Source of the DNA: Clostridia bacterium
GTDB taxonomy: Bacteria > Bacillota > Clostridia > Christensenellales > Aristaeellaceae
Length of the DNA stretch: 40,955 nucleotides
Reading direction: 5' to 3'
NCBI GenBank assembly: GCA_017937655.1
Contig: JAGBDE010000004.1
Span: 1 to 40,955, forward strand
The stretch's first letter is position 1; each line of letters opens with the position of its first letter. Below the pieces are notes generated by a model. That model had not been told where the DNA came from. It saw only the letters and a program-made list of their open reading frames with translations, and made no database searches. Shown here in pieces: positions 22,681 to 30,479 of this stretch. The position numbers and the translations under genes are program-made.

Positions 22681-25458
22681 TTACGGCCCCCAGAAAATGG
22701 AGACCTCATTTTCCGCAATGCTTTCCACTGCGTTTTCGTCATCGTCCCGGTCCCGGTCGCCGGTGAAGAAGTCCCAGATGTTTTCCAGCACCTTTCTGCC
22801 GCCGCTGACGTTGGACTGTGCCACCTGCACGGACTGCACGCCCTCCAGCAAAATGCCGTTGTTGAGAAGCTCCGCATGCACGGGGATGACCCGGTAGGTG
22901 TAGGTCACGCCGCTTTTGGCCTTCTTGTCCGTGAAGTAGAGGGTCTCGCCCGCAGAGCCGTACAGCTCCGTCAGGATGAAGCTCTCGCCCTGGGTGTCCC
23001 GCTGGATGCGGTAGATGGCGTTGTCCGAAGGCTGCATGATCAGCAGGGGATAGCCGTCGTCGCTGTGGCCCACGTAGAAGCTGTTCAGGGCCCGGGGCGG
23101 CGTCCACACGTCGCTTTTCTTGGTGGGATGGTTGTCCTTGGTGAAATACTCCGTGTAGCGGTAGGTGGACGGGGTCAGATTGGTGGCCAGCATGGGCTCG
23201 CCCCGCCATTTGATGGACTGGGTGTCGATCTCCAGGGAAATGATGCCGTCCGGCTTGGAAAAGCCGGGCTTGCTTTTGCCCTTGTACAGATCCCGGAAAT
23301 AGTTCCGGGCCATGAGGGCGGTGTTGTCGCCGCCGCTGACCCAGCCCGCCAGCTTATGCTGGCTGTCCGGCTGGTCAAAGCCCATCCAGAAGGCGGTGGC
23401 CACCTCGCTGTTGTAGCAGGCCATCCAGATGTCCCGGTTGCCGCCGCCGGTCATGTTGACGGTGCCGGTCTTGCCCGCCAGGGGCGTGCCTGCGCCGGAT
23501 AGCTTGGCGCCGGTGCCGGAGGAGGTGACCGTCTGCAGCAGGCTGGTCATCAGGAAGGCCGACGTGGCCTTCAGCACCCGATTGCCGCCGTCCCGATGCT
23601 GATAGAGCACCCGCCCCGAGGCGTCCGTCACCTTGCGGATGAAATGGGGCTGATAGAAGGTGCCTCCATTGGCAAAGGGGGAATAGGCCGCGGCCAGCTG
23701 TACCGGCGATACACCGTAGGTCATGGCCCCCAGGCCCAAAGCCAGGTTGGCGTCCCGGTCGTCCAGCTCAATGCCCACGCTGGTCAGGTAATCCCGCCCC
23801 GCCTGCACGCCGATCTGGTTCATCAGCGCCACGGTGGATACGTTCAGACTGCTTTTCAGCGCCGTGCGGATGCTGACGTTGCCGTAGTAGGTGTAGCTGG
23901 CGTTGCGGGGCTTGTAGCCATTGAAATTGGTGGGTTCGTCCTTGAGGACGCTGCAGGTCATATACCCAAACCGGTTGATGGCAGGCGCGTACACCGCCAG
24001 GGGCTTCAGCGCAGAACCCGGCTGACGGCGCATCTGGGTGGCCCGGTTCAGGCCCCGGCGCACGTCGTAGCTGCGCCCGCCCACGATGGCCAGCACCTCG
24101 CCGGTCTTCACGTCCACGCAGGCTGCCGCGCCCTGCACCTTGGTGCCGTCGCCGGCGTTGGCGGGGAACACGTCCGTGGTGAATTGCTTTTCCAGCAAGT
24201 CCTGGTGCTCCCGGCTGAGGGACGTCTCGATGTACAGTCCCCCGGCCAGCACCTCCTCGCCGTTCATATTGAGCAGCACCTGGGCCTCGTCCAGCACCGC
24301 GTCCACGTACCAGCCGTAGAGCAGCTCTTCCTCCGGCACCTCCGCCAGAACGATAGGTTCCGCATCGGCCGCGTTGTAATCCGCCTGGGAGATCATCCCC
24401 TCCCGGAGCATGGTGGACAGGATGTACCCCCGCTGGGAGGCATTGCGCTCCGGGGCCACGTGGGGCGCGTAGTAGCTGGGGGCCTTGATGCTGGCCGCCA
24501 GGGCGCAGGTCTGGGCCAAAGTCAGGTCGGCCGCGTCCACCCCGAAATAGGCCTGGGCCGCCGCCTGGATGCCGTAGGCCCCGTTGCCGAAATAGATGTA
24601 ATTGAGGTACATGGACAATATCTCGTCCTTGGTCATGCGGCGTTCCAACTGCAAAGCCAGCCACATTTCCTCCGCCTTCCGGGCGATGGTCTTGTTGGTG
24701 CTCAGATGGCTCTGGCGGATCAGCTGCATGGTGATGGTGCTGGCGCCCTGGGAATATCCGCCCTCCCGCAGGTTGGCGGCCAGCGCGCCAAACAGCCGCA
24801 CCACGTCGATGCCCTTATGCTCGTAAAACCGCAGGTCCTCCGCCGCGATGAACACGTCCCGGATCTGCTGGGGAATCTGCTCCATGGGCAGCACCACCCG
24901 GTCCTGGGAGCCACGGATCACCGTCAGTACCTGGCCCTGGCCATCGAACACATAGCCCCGCTGGGGCGCGGCGGTAATCTTGCTGATGTTCAGGGGCTGC
25001 CAGTTGGGCACGTTCAGCACAAACACCGCCACCCCGCCTACGCCGGCGGCAGCCAGAGCAAGCACCGCAAAAGCGTTCCTCACCGGGTGTTTCCGGGCGG
25101 GGATGCCGGTGTGAAACCTGTCCGGCGTGCCCAGCGCCAAAGCCCGGCGTTCCCGCTGCCGGTGCAGCCGCGCCGCCTGCCTTGCGGTGATATCCGCCTT
25201 GCGCCGTCTAGGGTTTTTGCGCTGCTTTTCCATTTTCCGGGCCAATTTCCGCTCCGCTTTCTGCTTCTGCCGCTGCTCCCGTTTTTCCGCCCGGCGCATC
25301 AGCCGCCTCTCCCGGGCGGACAGCATGGGCAGAACCGGCTCGTCTGTTGGGAATTTCTTCTTTTTTTCCTTCTCCGGCGGATGATCCTTCGCCGGAAGGT
25401 TCTCCCCTTCGGGCCGCTGATTATCCGCCTGTTCCTTGGGCCGCTTTGGTTCCTTCAT
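22681..25458 (-). CDS. Class A penicillin-binding protein (PBP1A/2c-like), with a long basic N-terminal tail and C-terminal FN3-like domain
   Basis: 925 residues. Residues 1-128 are a strongly basic, charged cytosolic tail (ARERRLMRRAEKREQRQ, then RKMEKQRKNPRRRK). One membrane helix spans ~129-150. The GT51 glycosyltransferase has AAEDLRFYEHKGID (catalytic Glu), GASTITMQLIRQ and MYLNYIYFGNGAYG. The transpeptidase has SxxK (GSALKPLAVY), SxN (SSLNVS) and KTGT (GKTGTVN). A C-terminal ~150-residue region with FYVGHSDDGYP and YFTDKK...YTYRVIPV looks like a fibronectin-type III fold. It polymerises and cross-links peptidoglycan outside the membrane. The start at 25458 is set by GGGAGGA eight bases upstream. 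Confidence 0.93.
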   Translation of the reverse strand: MKEPKRPKEQADNQRPEGENLPAKDHPPEKEKKKKFPTDEPVLPMLSARERRLMRRAEKREQRQKQKAERKLARKMEKQRKNPRRRKADITARQAARLHRQRERRALALGTPDRFHTGIPARKHPVRNAFAVLALAAAGVGGVAVFVLNVPNWQPLNISKITAAPQRGYVFDGQGQVLTVIRGSQDRVVLPMEQIPQQIRDVFIAAEDLRFYEHKGIDVVRLFGALAANLREGGYSQGASTITMQLIRQSHLSTNKTIARKAEEMWLALQLERRMTKDEILSMYLNYIYFGNGAYGIQAAAQAYFGVDAADLTLAQTCALAASIKAPSYYAPHVAPERNASQRGYILSTMLREGMISQADYNAADAEPIVLAEVPEEELLYGWYVDAVLDEAQVLLNMNGEEVLAGGLYIETSLSREHQDLLEKQFTTDVFPANAGDGTKVQGAAACVDVKTGEVLAIVGGRSYDVRRGLNRATQMRRQPGSALKPLAVYAPAINRFGYMTCSVLKDEPTNFNGYKPRNASYTYYGNVSIRTALKSSLNVSTVALMNQIGVQAGRDYLTSVGIELDDRDANLALGLGAMTYGVSPVQLAAAYSPFANGGTFYQPHFIRKVTDASGRVLYQHRDGGNRVLKATSAFLMTSLLQTVTSSGTGAKLSGAGTPLAGKTGTVNMTGGGNRDIWMACYNSEVATAFWMGFDQPDSQHKLAGWVSGGDNTALMARNYFRDLYKGKSKPGFSKPDGIISLEIDTQSIKWRGEPMLATNLTPSTYRYTEYFTKDNHPTKKSDVWTPPRALNSFYVGHSDDGYPLLIMQPSDNAIYRIQRDTQGESFILTELYGSAGETLYFTDKKAKSGVTYTYRVIPVHAELLNNGILLEGVQSVQVAQSNVSGGRKVLENIWDFFTGDRDRDDDENAVESIAENEVSIFWGP

Positions 25459-25545
25459 CCCGCATTCCTCCCGGCTATGTTCTCCGCTGATACTATGTGC
25501 CTGATTTGCCCCATAATACCGTGGAAAAGCGTGCAATAAGTACCA

Positions 25546-25575
25546 TTTACTTTACGCGGATGGATTCTGTATACT
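25546..25575 (+). promoter_or_regulatory. Weak sigma-A promoter for the FtsH-like gene
   Basis: TTTACT (25546-25551), 18-base spacer, TATACT (25570-25575), about 50 bases upstream of the GTG start. Confidence 0.5.
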
Positions 25576-25625
25576 TTTTGCGGGCAAAGACGCCCAAGAA
25601 AACCCGTTCCAAAGGAGGCACAGCC

Positions 25626-27143
25626 GTGCAGACCCACCGCCCCAGGGCCTTTTCCGCCCTGCTGATGACCCTGATGCTGCTTTCCATGCTTCTTTTCTCC
25701 ATTTTCCGGCCGGCAGAAACCAGCGACCAGCTGACCCGTATCCTGCTGACCCTTTTATTGACGTCCATCCCTCTGCTGTTTTTCCTGACCAGCCGCCGGG
25801 AGCCAGCCCGGGGCTTTGTGACAGGCGCGTCCAGCCTCACGGAATGCGGCGTGCCCTCCACCCGGTTTGCCGACGTCGCCGCCAATGACGAGGCCCTGGA
25901 AAGCCTGCGGGATCTGATAGACTTCATCAAGGAACCTGAGAAATTTTCCCATCTGGGTGCGCGGATCCCCCGGGGCGTGCTGCTCTACGGCATGCCCGGC
26001 ACCGGCAAAACGCTGATGGCCCGGGCCCTGGCCGGGGAGGCGGGCGTACCGTTTTTCGCGGTCAACGGCGCGGACTTTGTGGAGATGTACGTGGGCGTGG
26101 GCGCCAGCCGTGTGCGCGCCCTGTTCCAGAAGGCCCGGAAAGCAGGCCGGGCGGTGATCTTCTTTGACGAGATTGACGCCATCGGCAAAAAGCGCACCAA
26201 CCAGAACGACGAGCGGGAGCAGACCCTGAACGCCCTTCTGTCCGAGATGAGCGGCTTTCGGGACGGGGACGGCATCGTGGTGCTGGCGGCCACCAACCGG
26301 GTGGATACCCTGGACGACGCTTTGCTCCGGCCGGGCCGGTTTGACCGGCGCATCGAAGTGCCTCTGCCCTCTCTCAGCGAACGGCTGAAGATCCTAGAAG
26401 TCCACGCCCGGAACAAGCCTCTCTCCGCCGACGTGTCCCTCCAGGACGTGGCCGCAGAGACCGCGCTGTTTTCTGGCGCCAGGCTGGAAAGCCTGCTCAA
26501 CGAGGCCGCCATCGTGGCTGCCAAGCGCAGCGGCACCGTCATCTCCCAGGACGATCTGGACAAGGCCATGGACACCATGCTCTTTGGCATGGACCGGCCC
26601 GGCGGGCTCAATTATCGCCAGGAAAAGGAGCAGACTGCCGCCCACGAGGCAGGCCACGCCCTGCTCACCGCTTTGCTTTTGCCGGAAAGCGCCATCCGCA
26701 AAGTGTCCATCATCCCCACCGGCAAAGGCGCGGCAGGCTACAGCATGGCCATCCCCCCGGAAAAGCTGTTCTACCAGAAGCGGGAGCTGCTCAGTCACAT
26801 CGCTGTGGCGCTGGCGGGCCGGGAGGCGGAAAAGCTCTATTCCGGGGACGACAACCTGTCCACCGGCGCGGCCAACGATATCGAAAAAGCCGCAGGGCTT
26901 GCCCAGCGCATGGTCTGCGAATGGGGCATGATGCCCGGCGGCACGGAGGCCTATCTGTTTTCCCAGGCCCAGCGGGAAAACGCCCAGCAGCAATGGCTGG
27001 ACATGGGCCAGCAGCTGGCCGCGGGCATGCTGCGCAGGCATATGCCCGCCTGGCAGCAGCTGACCCGGCTGCTTCTGGAAAAGGAAACCCTGGGCAAAGA
27101 GGACATCCTGCGCTGCCTTACGGATTTTCCCCGGCAGCAGTGA
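25626..27143 (+). CDS. Compact FtsH-like AAA+ membrane protease
   Basis: 505 residues from a GTG start with AAAGGAGG seven bases upstream. Two membrane helices (~8-27 and ~38-56) are separated by only ~10 residues instead of the ~70-residue extracytoplasmic domain of standard FtsH. AAA+ features: Walker A GMPGTGKT (122-129), Walker B FFDEIDAIG, second region of homology RPGRFDRR. The zinc protease motif is HEAGH (H340, E341, H344) with D418 in TGAANDIEKA as third ligand. It degrades membrane and soluble proteins with ATP. Length is below the usual ~600-650 residues. It converges with the SRAP gene, overlapping by 26 bases. Likely a second FtsH paralogue (not proven). Confidence 0.92.
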   Translation: MQTHRPRAFSALLMTLMLLSMLLFSIFRPAETSDQLTRILLTLLLTSIPLLFFLTSRREPARGFVTGASSLTECGVPSTRFADVAANDEALESLRDLIDFIKEPEKFSHLGARIPRGVLLYGMPGTGKTLMARALAGEAGVPFFAVNGADFVEMYVGVGASRVRALFQKARKAGRAVIFFDEIDAIGKKRTNQNDEREQTLNALLSEMSGFRDGDGIVVLAATNRVDTLDDALLRPGRFDRRIEVPLPSLSERLKILEVHARNKPLSADVSLQDVAAETALFSGARLESLLNEAAIVAAKRSGTVISQDDLDKAMDTMLFGMDRPGGLNYRQEKEQTAAHEAGHALLTALLLPESAIRKVSIIPTGKGAAGYSMAIPPEKLFYQKRELLSHIAVALAGREAEKLYSGDDNLSTGAANDIEKAAGLAQRMVCEWGMMPGGTEAYLFSQAQRENAQQQWLDMGQQLAAGMLRRHMPAWQQLTRLLLEKETLGKEDILRCLTDFPRQQ

Positions 27144-27699
27144 TCCTCAGCCTGGGTGGCAGGAACATCTGCCGAAAAACGCTGTAAGGCGTGTCCGCCG
27201 GAGCGTACAGCCAGTGCCTGCGGCTTTCCCCCTCCAGGATCACCGGCATGCGGTGGTGGTAGGGCTGCATCTGCTCATCCGCTTCCCGGGTCAGGATCAC
27301 AAAGCCGGTGAAGCCGTCCTCTCCCTTGCCAAAGCTGCCCCACATCCCCGCCAGATACATCAGGCCCTCCGGGGCATCAGCCCGCTGAAAGGCAAACTTC
27401 TCCTTGCTTTTTGAGCCGGAGGGGCTGCGCCGCCACTCGTAAAAGCCGGTCATGGGAATCAGGCACCGCCGCTCCCGCACCGCCCGGCGGAACATGTTGG
27501 TCACGTCCGCCTTTTCGCTGCGGCTGTTGATGACCAGCCCGCCGCCCCCAATGCGCGGAAAGCCCCATTTCATCATGGCGACAGTCTCCCCTGCGTCGCC
27601 CCGGAGGATCACCGGCGCCATCTGGCCGGGAAACACCTCCCCCGGCTGAACTTGCAGCTTCTCCCCCACCTCCGGCCCGATATAATATCTGCCGCACAT
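27118..27699 (-). CDS. SRAP domain protein (HMCES/YedK-type abasic-site sensor)
   Basis: 193 residues. MCGRY at the N-terminus gives the catalytic Cys2, exposed after Met removal, that bonds to abasic sites in single-stranded DNA. INSRSE carries the asparagine, TGFYEW the conserved glutamate, and YHHRMPVIL the histidine (about residue 150). The protein caps abasic DNA as a thiazolidine crosslink. The start at 27699 is chosen because Cys2 must follow Met; a longer frame adds only two residues. Its 3' end overlaps the FtsH 3' end by 26 bases, tail to tail. Confidence 0.93.
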   Translation of the reverse strand: MCGRYYIGPEVGEKLQVQPGEVFPGQMAPVILRGDAGETVAMMKWGFPRIGGGGLVINSRSEKADVTNMFRRAVRERRCLIPMTGFYEWRRSPSGSKSKEKFAFQRADAPEGLMYLAGMWGSFGKGEDGFTGFVILTREADEQMQPYHHRMPVILEGESRRHWLYAPADTPYSVFRQMFLPPRLRITAAGENP

Positions 27700-27749
27700 G
27701 TGCATCCCTTCTTTCTCCGTCAGCCTTTCCCAAAAATCGGCCCATTAGC

Positions 27750-27797
27750 CCTGCCCAGGCAAAAATTCTTGCCGTGGGCAGGGTTTTTGGTTATACT
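27750..27797 (+). promoter_or_regulatory. Nudix-2 promoter overlapped by a terminator-like hairpin
   Basis: CCCTGCCCA (27750-27758) pairs with TGGGCAGGG (27775-27783) around an inner GGCAA/TTGCC, followed by TTTTTGG. TTGCCG (27769-27774) and TATACT (27792-27797), 17 bases apart, form a promoter whose -35 is in the hairpin's right half. The hairpin could stop transcripts from upstream, and the DNA palindrome could be an operator. Confidence 0.65.
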
Positions 27798-27829
27798 CGG
27801 ATGGGAAACATTGAGAAAGGAAGAAAACC

Positions 27830-28315
27830 ATGGCAGATATTCTTTTCAAAACCCCGGAAAACGTTTTTTCCTACCGGGTGGCTGGCGTGCTGATCCACGA
27901 GGGCAAAATCCTGCTGCAGGAGCTGCCGGACGGTGAAGGCTACGCCGTTCCCGGCGGCCACGTGTCCTTTGGGGAGACCGGCGAAGCGGCTCTCATCCGG
28001 GAATTCCGGGAGGAAACCGGCGCGGACATCCGGGTGGAGCGACCCGTTTTCCTGGGCGAGGTGTTCATCCCCTGGGATCATCGGCCCTGCCACCAACTGT
28101 GCCTGTATTATCTGGTACATCTCACCGACCCCGGCCAGATTGCCACGGAGGGTGTGATCCCGGTGCTGGATCAGCTGGACGGCCAGACCTTCCGCTTCAA
28201 CTTCCGCTGGATGCCCCTTGCAGATCTGGACAGCGTGACCGTCTACCCCACCAGCATCCAGCCCATGCTGGCTGACCCGCCTGCCGGACTGAGCCACTTT
28301 GTCTACCGGGAATAG
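27830..28315 (+). CDS. Nudix hydrolase (second)
   Basis: 161 residues. Nudix box GGHVSFGETGEAALIREFRE followed by ETGA is complete. The preceding VAGVLIHEGKILLQELPDGEGYAVPGG is the usual strand before the box. The later VFIPWDHRPCHQLCLYYL is a typical member-specific region. Start ATG has GAAAGGA eight bases upstream. Substrate unknown. Not similar enough to the 22190 gene to be a recent duplicate. Confidence 0.93.
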   Translation: MADILFKTPENVFSYRVAGVLIHEGKILLQELPDGEGYAVPGGHVSFGETGEAALIREFREETGADIRVERPVFLGEVFIPWDHRPCHQLCLYYLVHLTDPGQIATEGVIPVLDQLDGQTFRFNFRWMPLADLDSVTVYPTSIQPMLADPPAGLSHFVYRE

Positions 28316-28320
28316 CCCAT

Positions 28321-28350
28321 TTGCGGCCAAGGGCCATTTTGTGGTATAAT
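28321..28350 (+). promoter_or_regulatory. Promoter of the parE-parC operon
   Basis: TTGCGG (28321-28326), 18-base spacer, TATAAT (28345-28350) with an extended TG (TGGTATAAT). Begins just after the Nudix stop at 28315. Confidence 0.78.
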
Positions 28351-28403
28351 AGGTTGTTGTATCTTTCTTCCTCTATCATCAGAAAACGGAGTGATCCATT
28401 TCC

Positions 28404-30479
28404 ATGGCAAAGCAGTACAATGCAAGCAGTATACAGGTTTTGGAAGGTCTGGACGCAGTGCGCATGCGCCCGGGCATGTACATCGGCTCCACCGGCAGCC
28501 GTGGTCTGCACCACATGCTGTGGGAGATCGTTGACAATGCCATTGACGAGGCCATGGGCGGCTATGCCCAGCACGTGTGGGTCACTTTGCATGAGGACGG
28601 CTCCGCCAGCGTCCGGGACGACGGCCGGGGCATGCCGGTGGACATCCACCCCACCATGGGCATCAGCGGCACGGAGGTCATTTTTACCAAGCTCCACGCC
28701 GGCGGCAAGTTCAACAACGAAAACTATGATTATTCCGGCGGCCTCCACGGCGTGGGCGCCTCTGTGGTCAATGCGCTGAGCCGCTGGACCACCGTGGACG
28801 TGTACCACGATTTCAAGCACTACCAGACCCGCTTTGAAAGCGTGGAGGACCCCGCAACCGGCAAGATCACCGCAGGCAAGACGGTGCAGCCCCTGACCCA
28901 GCTGGGCAATACCCGGCAGCGTGGCTCCCTGATCCACTTCATGCCGGATGACCGCATCTTTGAGACCACCCACTTCAACCACGAGACCGTGGGCCGACGC
29001 CTTCGGGAGCTGGCCTATCTCAACAAGGGCCTGAGCATTACCTTTACCGATGAACGCATCCCCGAGGCCCCGGCAGCCCCTGCCGATGTTACCCCTGCGG
29101 AGCTGGCGGAAGACCAGATCCTGGACGAGAGCGACGCCGGCATGGAGGAGCTCAAGGAAAAGCGCACCCAGGAATTCCTGTACGAGGGCGGCATCATTGA
29201 CTATGTGAAGTACCTCAATGAGGACAAGACCGCCCTTTACAGCCAGCCCATTTATCTGGAGGGCAAGCGGGACGACGTGGTGTTCCGGGTGGCCATCCAG
29301 TACACGGACAGCTACACGGAGAACGTGTTCTCCTATGTCAACAACATTCCCACCGGCGAAGGCGGCAGCCACGAGACCGGCTTCAAGGCCGCCTACACCA
29401 AGGTCATGAACGATTTTGCCCGCAAGCTGGGCGCCCTCAAGGACAAGGACGCCAACCTGGGCGGCGACGACTTCCGGGAAGGCATGACCGCAGTGATGAT
29501 CGCCATGGTGAAAAACCCCCAGTTTGAAGGCCAGACCAAGGGCCGCCTGGGCAATACGGAGGTTCGTCCCATCGTGGAGGCCATCGTGACCCAGCACCTG
29601 ACTGCCTTTTTTGAGAACCTGAAAAACCAGGATCTTTGCCAGAAGCTGGTGGAAAAGGCCGTCCGTGCCGCCCATGTGCGTGAAGCCGCCCGCAAGGCCC
29701 GCGACGTGGCCCGTACCCGCAGCGCCCTGGAAGCCGCGCCTCTGGTGGGCAAGCTGGCCAGCTGCACCGGCAGAAAGCCGGAGTTGAACGAATTGTTCAT
29801 CGTTGAGGGCGACAGCGCCGGTGGCAGTGCCAAGCAGGGCCGCGACCGCCGCTTCCAGGCCATCCTCCCCCTCCGCGGTAAGCCCCTCAACGCGGAAAAG
29901 AAACGCATCGACCAGGTGCTCAGCAACGAGGAATTCCGCTCCCTCATCACCGCCCTGGGCACCAACATCGACGAGAGCTTCAGCCTTTCCGGTCTCAAAT
30001 ACCACAAGGTCATCATCCTCTCTGATGCGGACCAGGACGGCGCCCACATCCGCGCCATCCTGCTCACCTTCTTCTACCGCTACATGCGGGAATTGATCTC
30101 CAACGGGCATGTATACATCGGCATGCCGCCCCTGTACAAGATCCAGCGGGGCAACAAAGTCCAGTACGCCTATGACGACGAGGAACTGAAAAAGCTGACC
30201 AAGGGCAACTCCAAGGGCTACACCCTGCAGCGCTACAAGGGCCTTGGCGAGATGAACCCGGAGCAGCTCTGGCAGACCACCATGGATCCCGCCCAGCGCA
30301 AGCTGATGAAGGTGACCATCGAGGACGTGACCCAGGCAGAGCGCCTGGTGACCATCCTCATGGGCGACAAGGTGGACCCCCGCAGGGAATACATCAGTCA
30401 GTACGCCAATTTCAACCGTGAAGACAGCTTCACCACCATTACCGATACCATGGAAGAGGAAGGGAGGATGGCCCCGTGA
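28404..30479 (+). CDS. parE: Type IIA DNA topoisomerase subunit B (ParE-like)
   Basis: 691 residues. GHKL ATPase: EIVDNAIDEA, DDGRGMPV, GGLHGVGASVVNALS. TOPRIM metal site: EGDSAGGSAKQGRDR and SDADQDGAHIR. C-terminal RYKGLGEMNPEQLW is intact. This is the ATPase subunit that pairs with the ParC/GyrA subunit encoded immediately downstream. ParE is preferred over GyrB because the partner's N-terminus is ParC-like (see next gene), but the B subunits of the two enzymes are hard to tell apart by motif alone. Start ATG has a weak SD. The GTG start of the partner overlaps the stop by 4 bases. Confidence 0.9.
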   Translation: MAKQYNASSIQVLEGLDAVRMRPGMYIGSTGSRGLHHMLWEIVDNAIDEAMGGYAQHVWVTLHEDGSASVRDDGRGMPVDIHPTMGISGTEVIFTKLHAGGKFNNENYDYSGGLHGVGASVVNALSRWTTVDVYHDFKHYQTRFESVEDPATGKITAGKTVQPLTQLGNTRQRGSLIHFMPDDRIFETTHFNHETVGRRLRELAYLNKGLSITFTDERIPEAPAAPADVTPAELAEDQILDESDAGMEELKEKRTQEFLYEGGIIDYVKYLNEDKTALYSQPIYLEGKRDDVVFRVAIQYTDSYTENVFSYVNNIPTGEGGSHETGFKAAYTKVMNDFARKLGALKDKDANLGGDDFREGMTAVMIAMVKNPQFEGQTKGRLGNTEVRPIVEAIVTQHLTAFFENLKNQDLCQKLVEKAVRAAHVREAARKARDVARTRSALEAAPLVGKLASCTGRKPELNELFIVEGDSAGGSAKQGRDRRFQAILPLRGKPLNAEKKRIDQVLSNEEFRSLITALGTNIDESFSLSGLKYHKVIILSDADQDGAHIRAILLTFFYRYMRELISNGHVYIGMPPLYKIQRGNKVQYAYDDEELKKLTKGNSKGYTLQRYKGLGEMNPEQLWQTTMDPAQRKLMKVTIEDVTQAERLVTILMGDKVDPRREYISQYANFNREDSFTTITDTMEEEGRMAP

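Noticed and set aside
23596..25539. Long plus-strand frame opposite the class A PBP
   Set aside because: Shadow of the PBP; low-complexity Gly/His/Leu-rich translation and no ribosome site.
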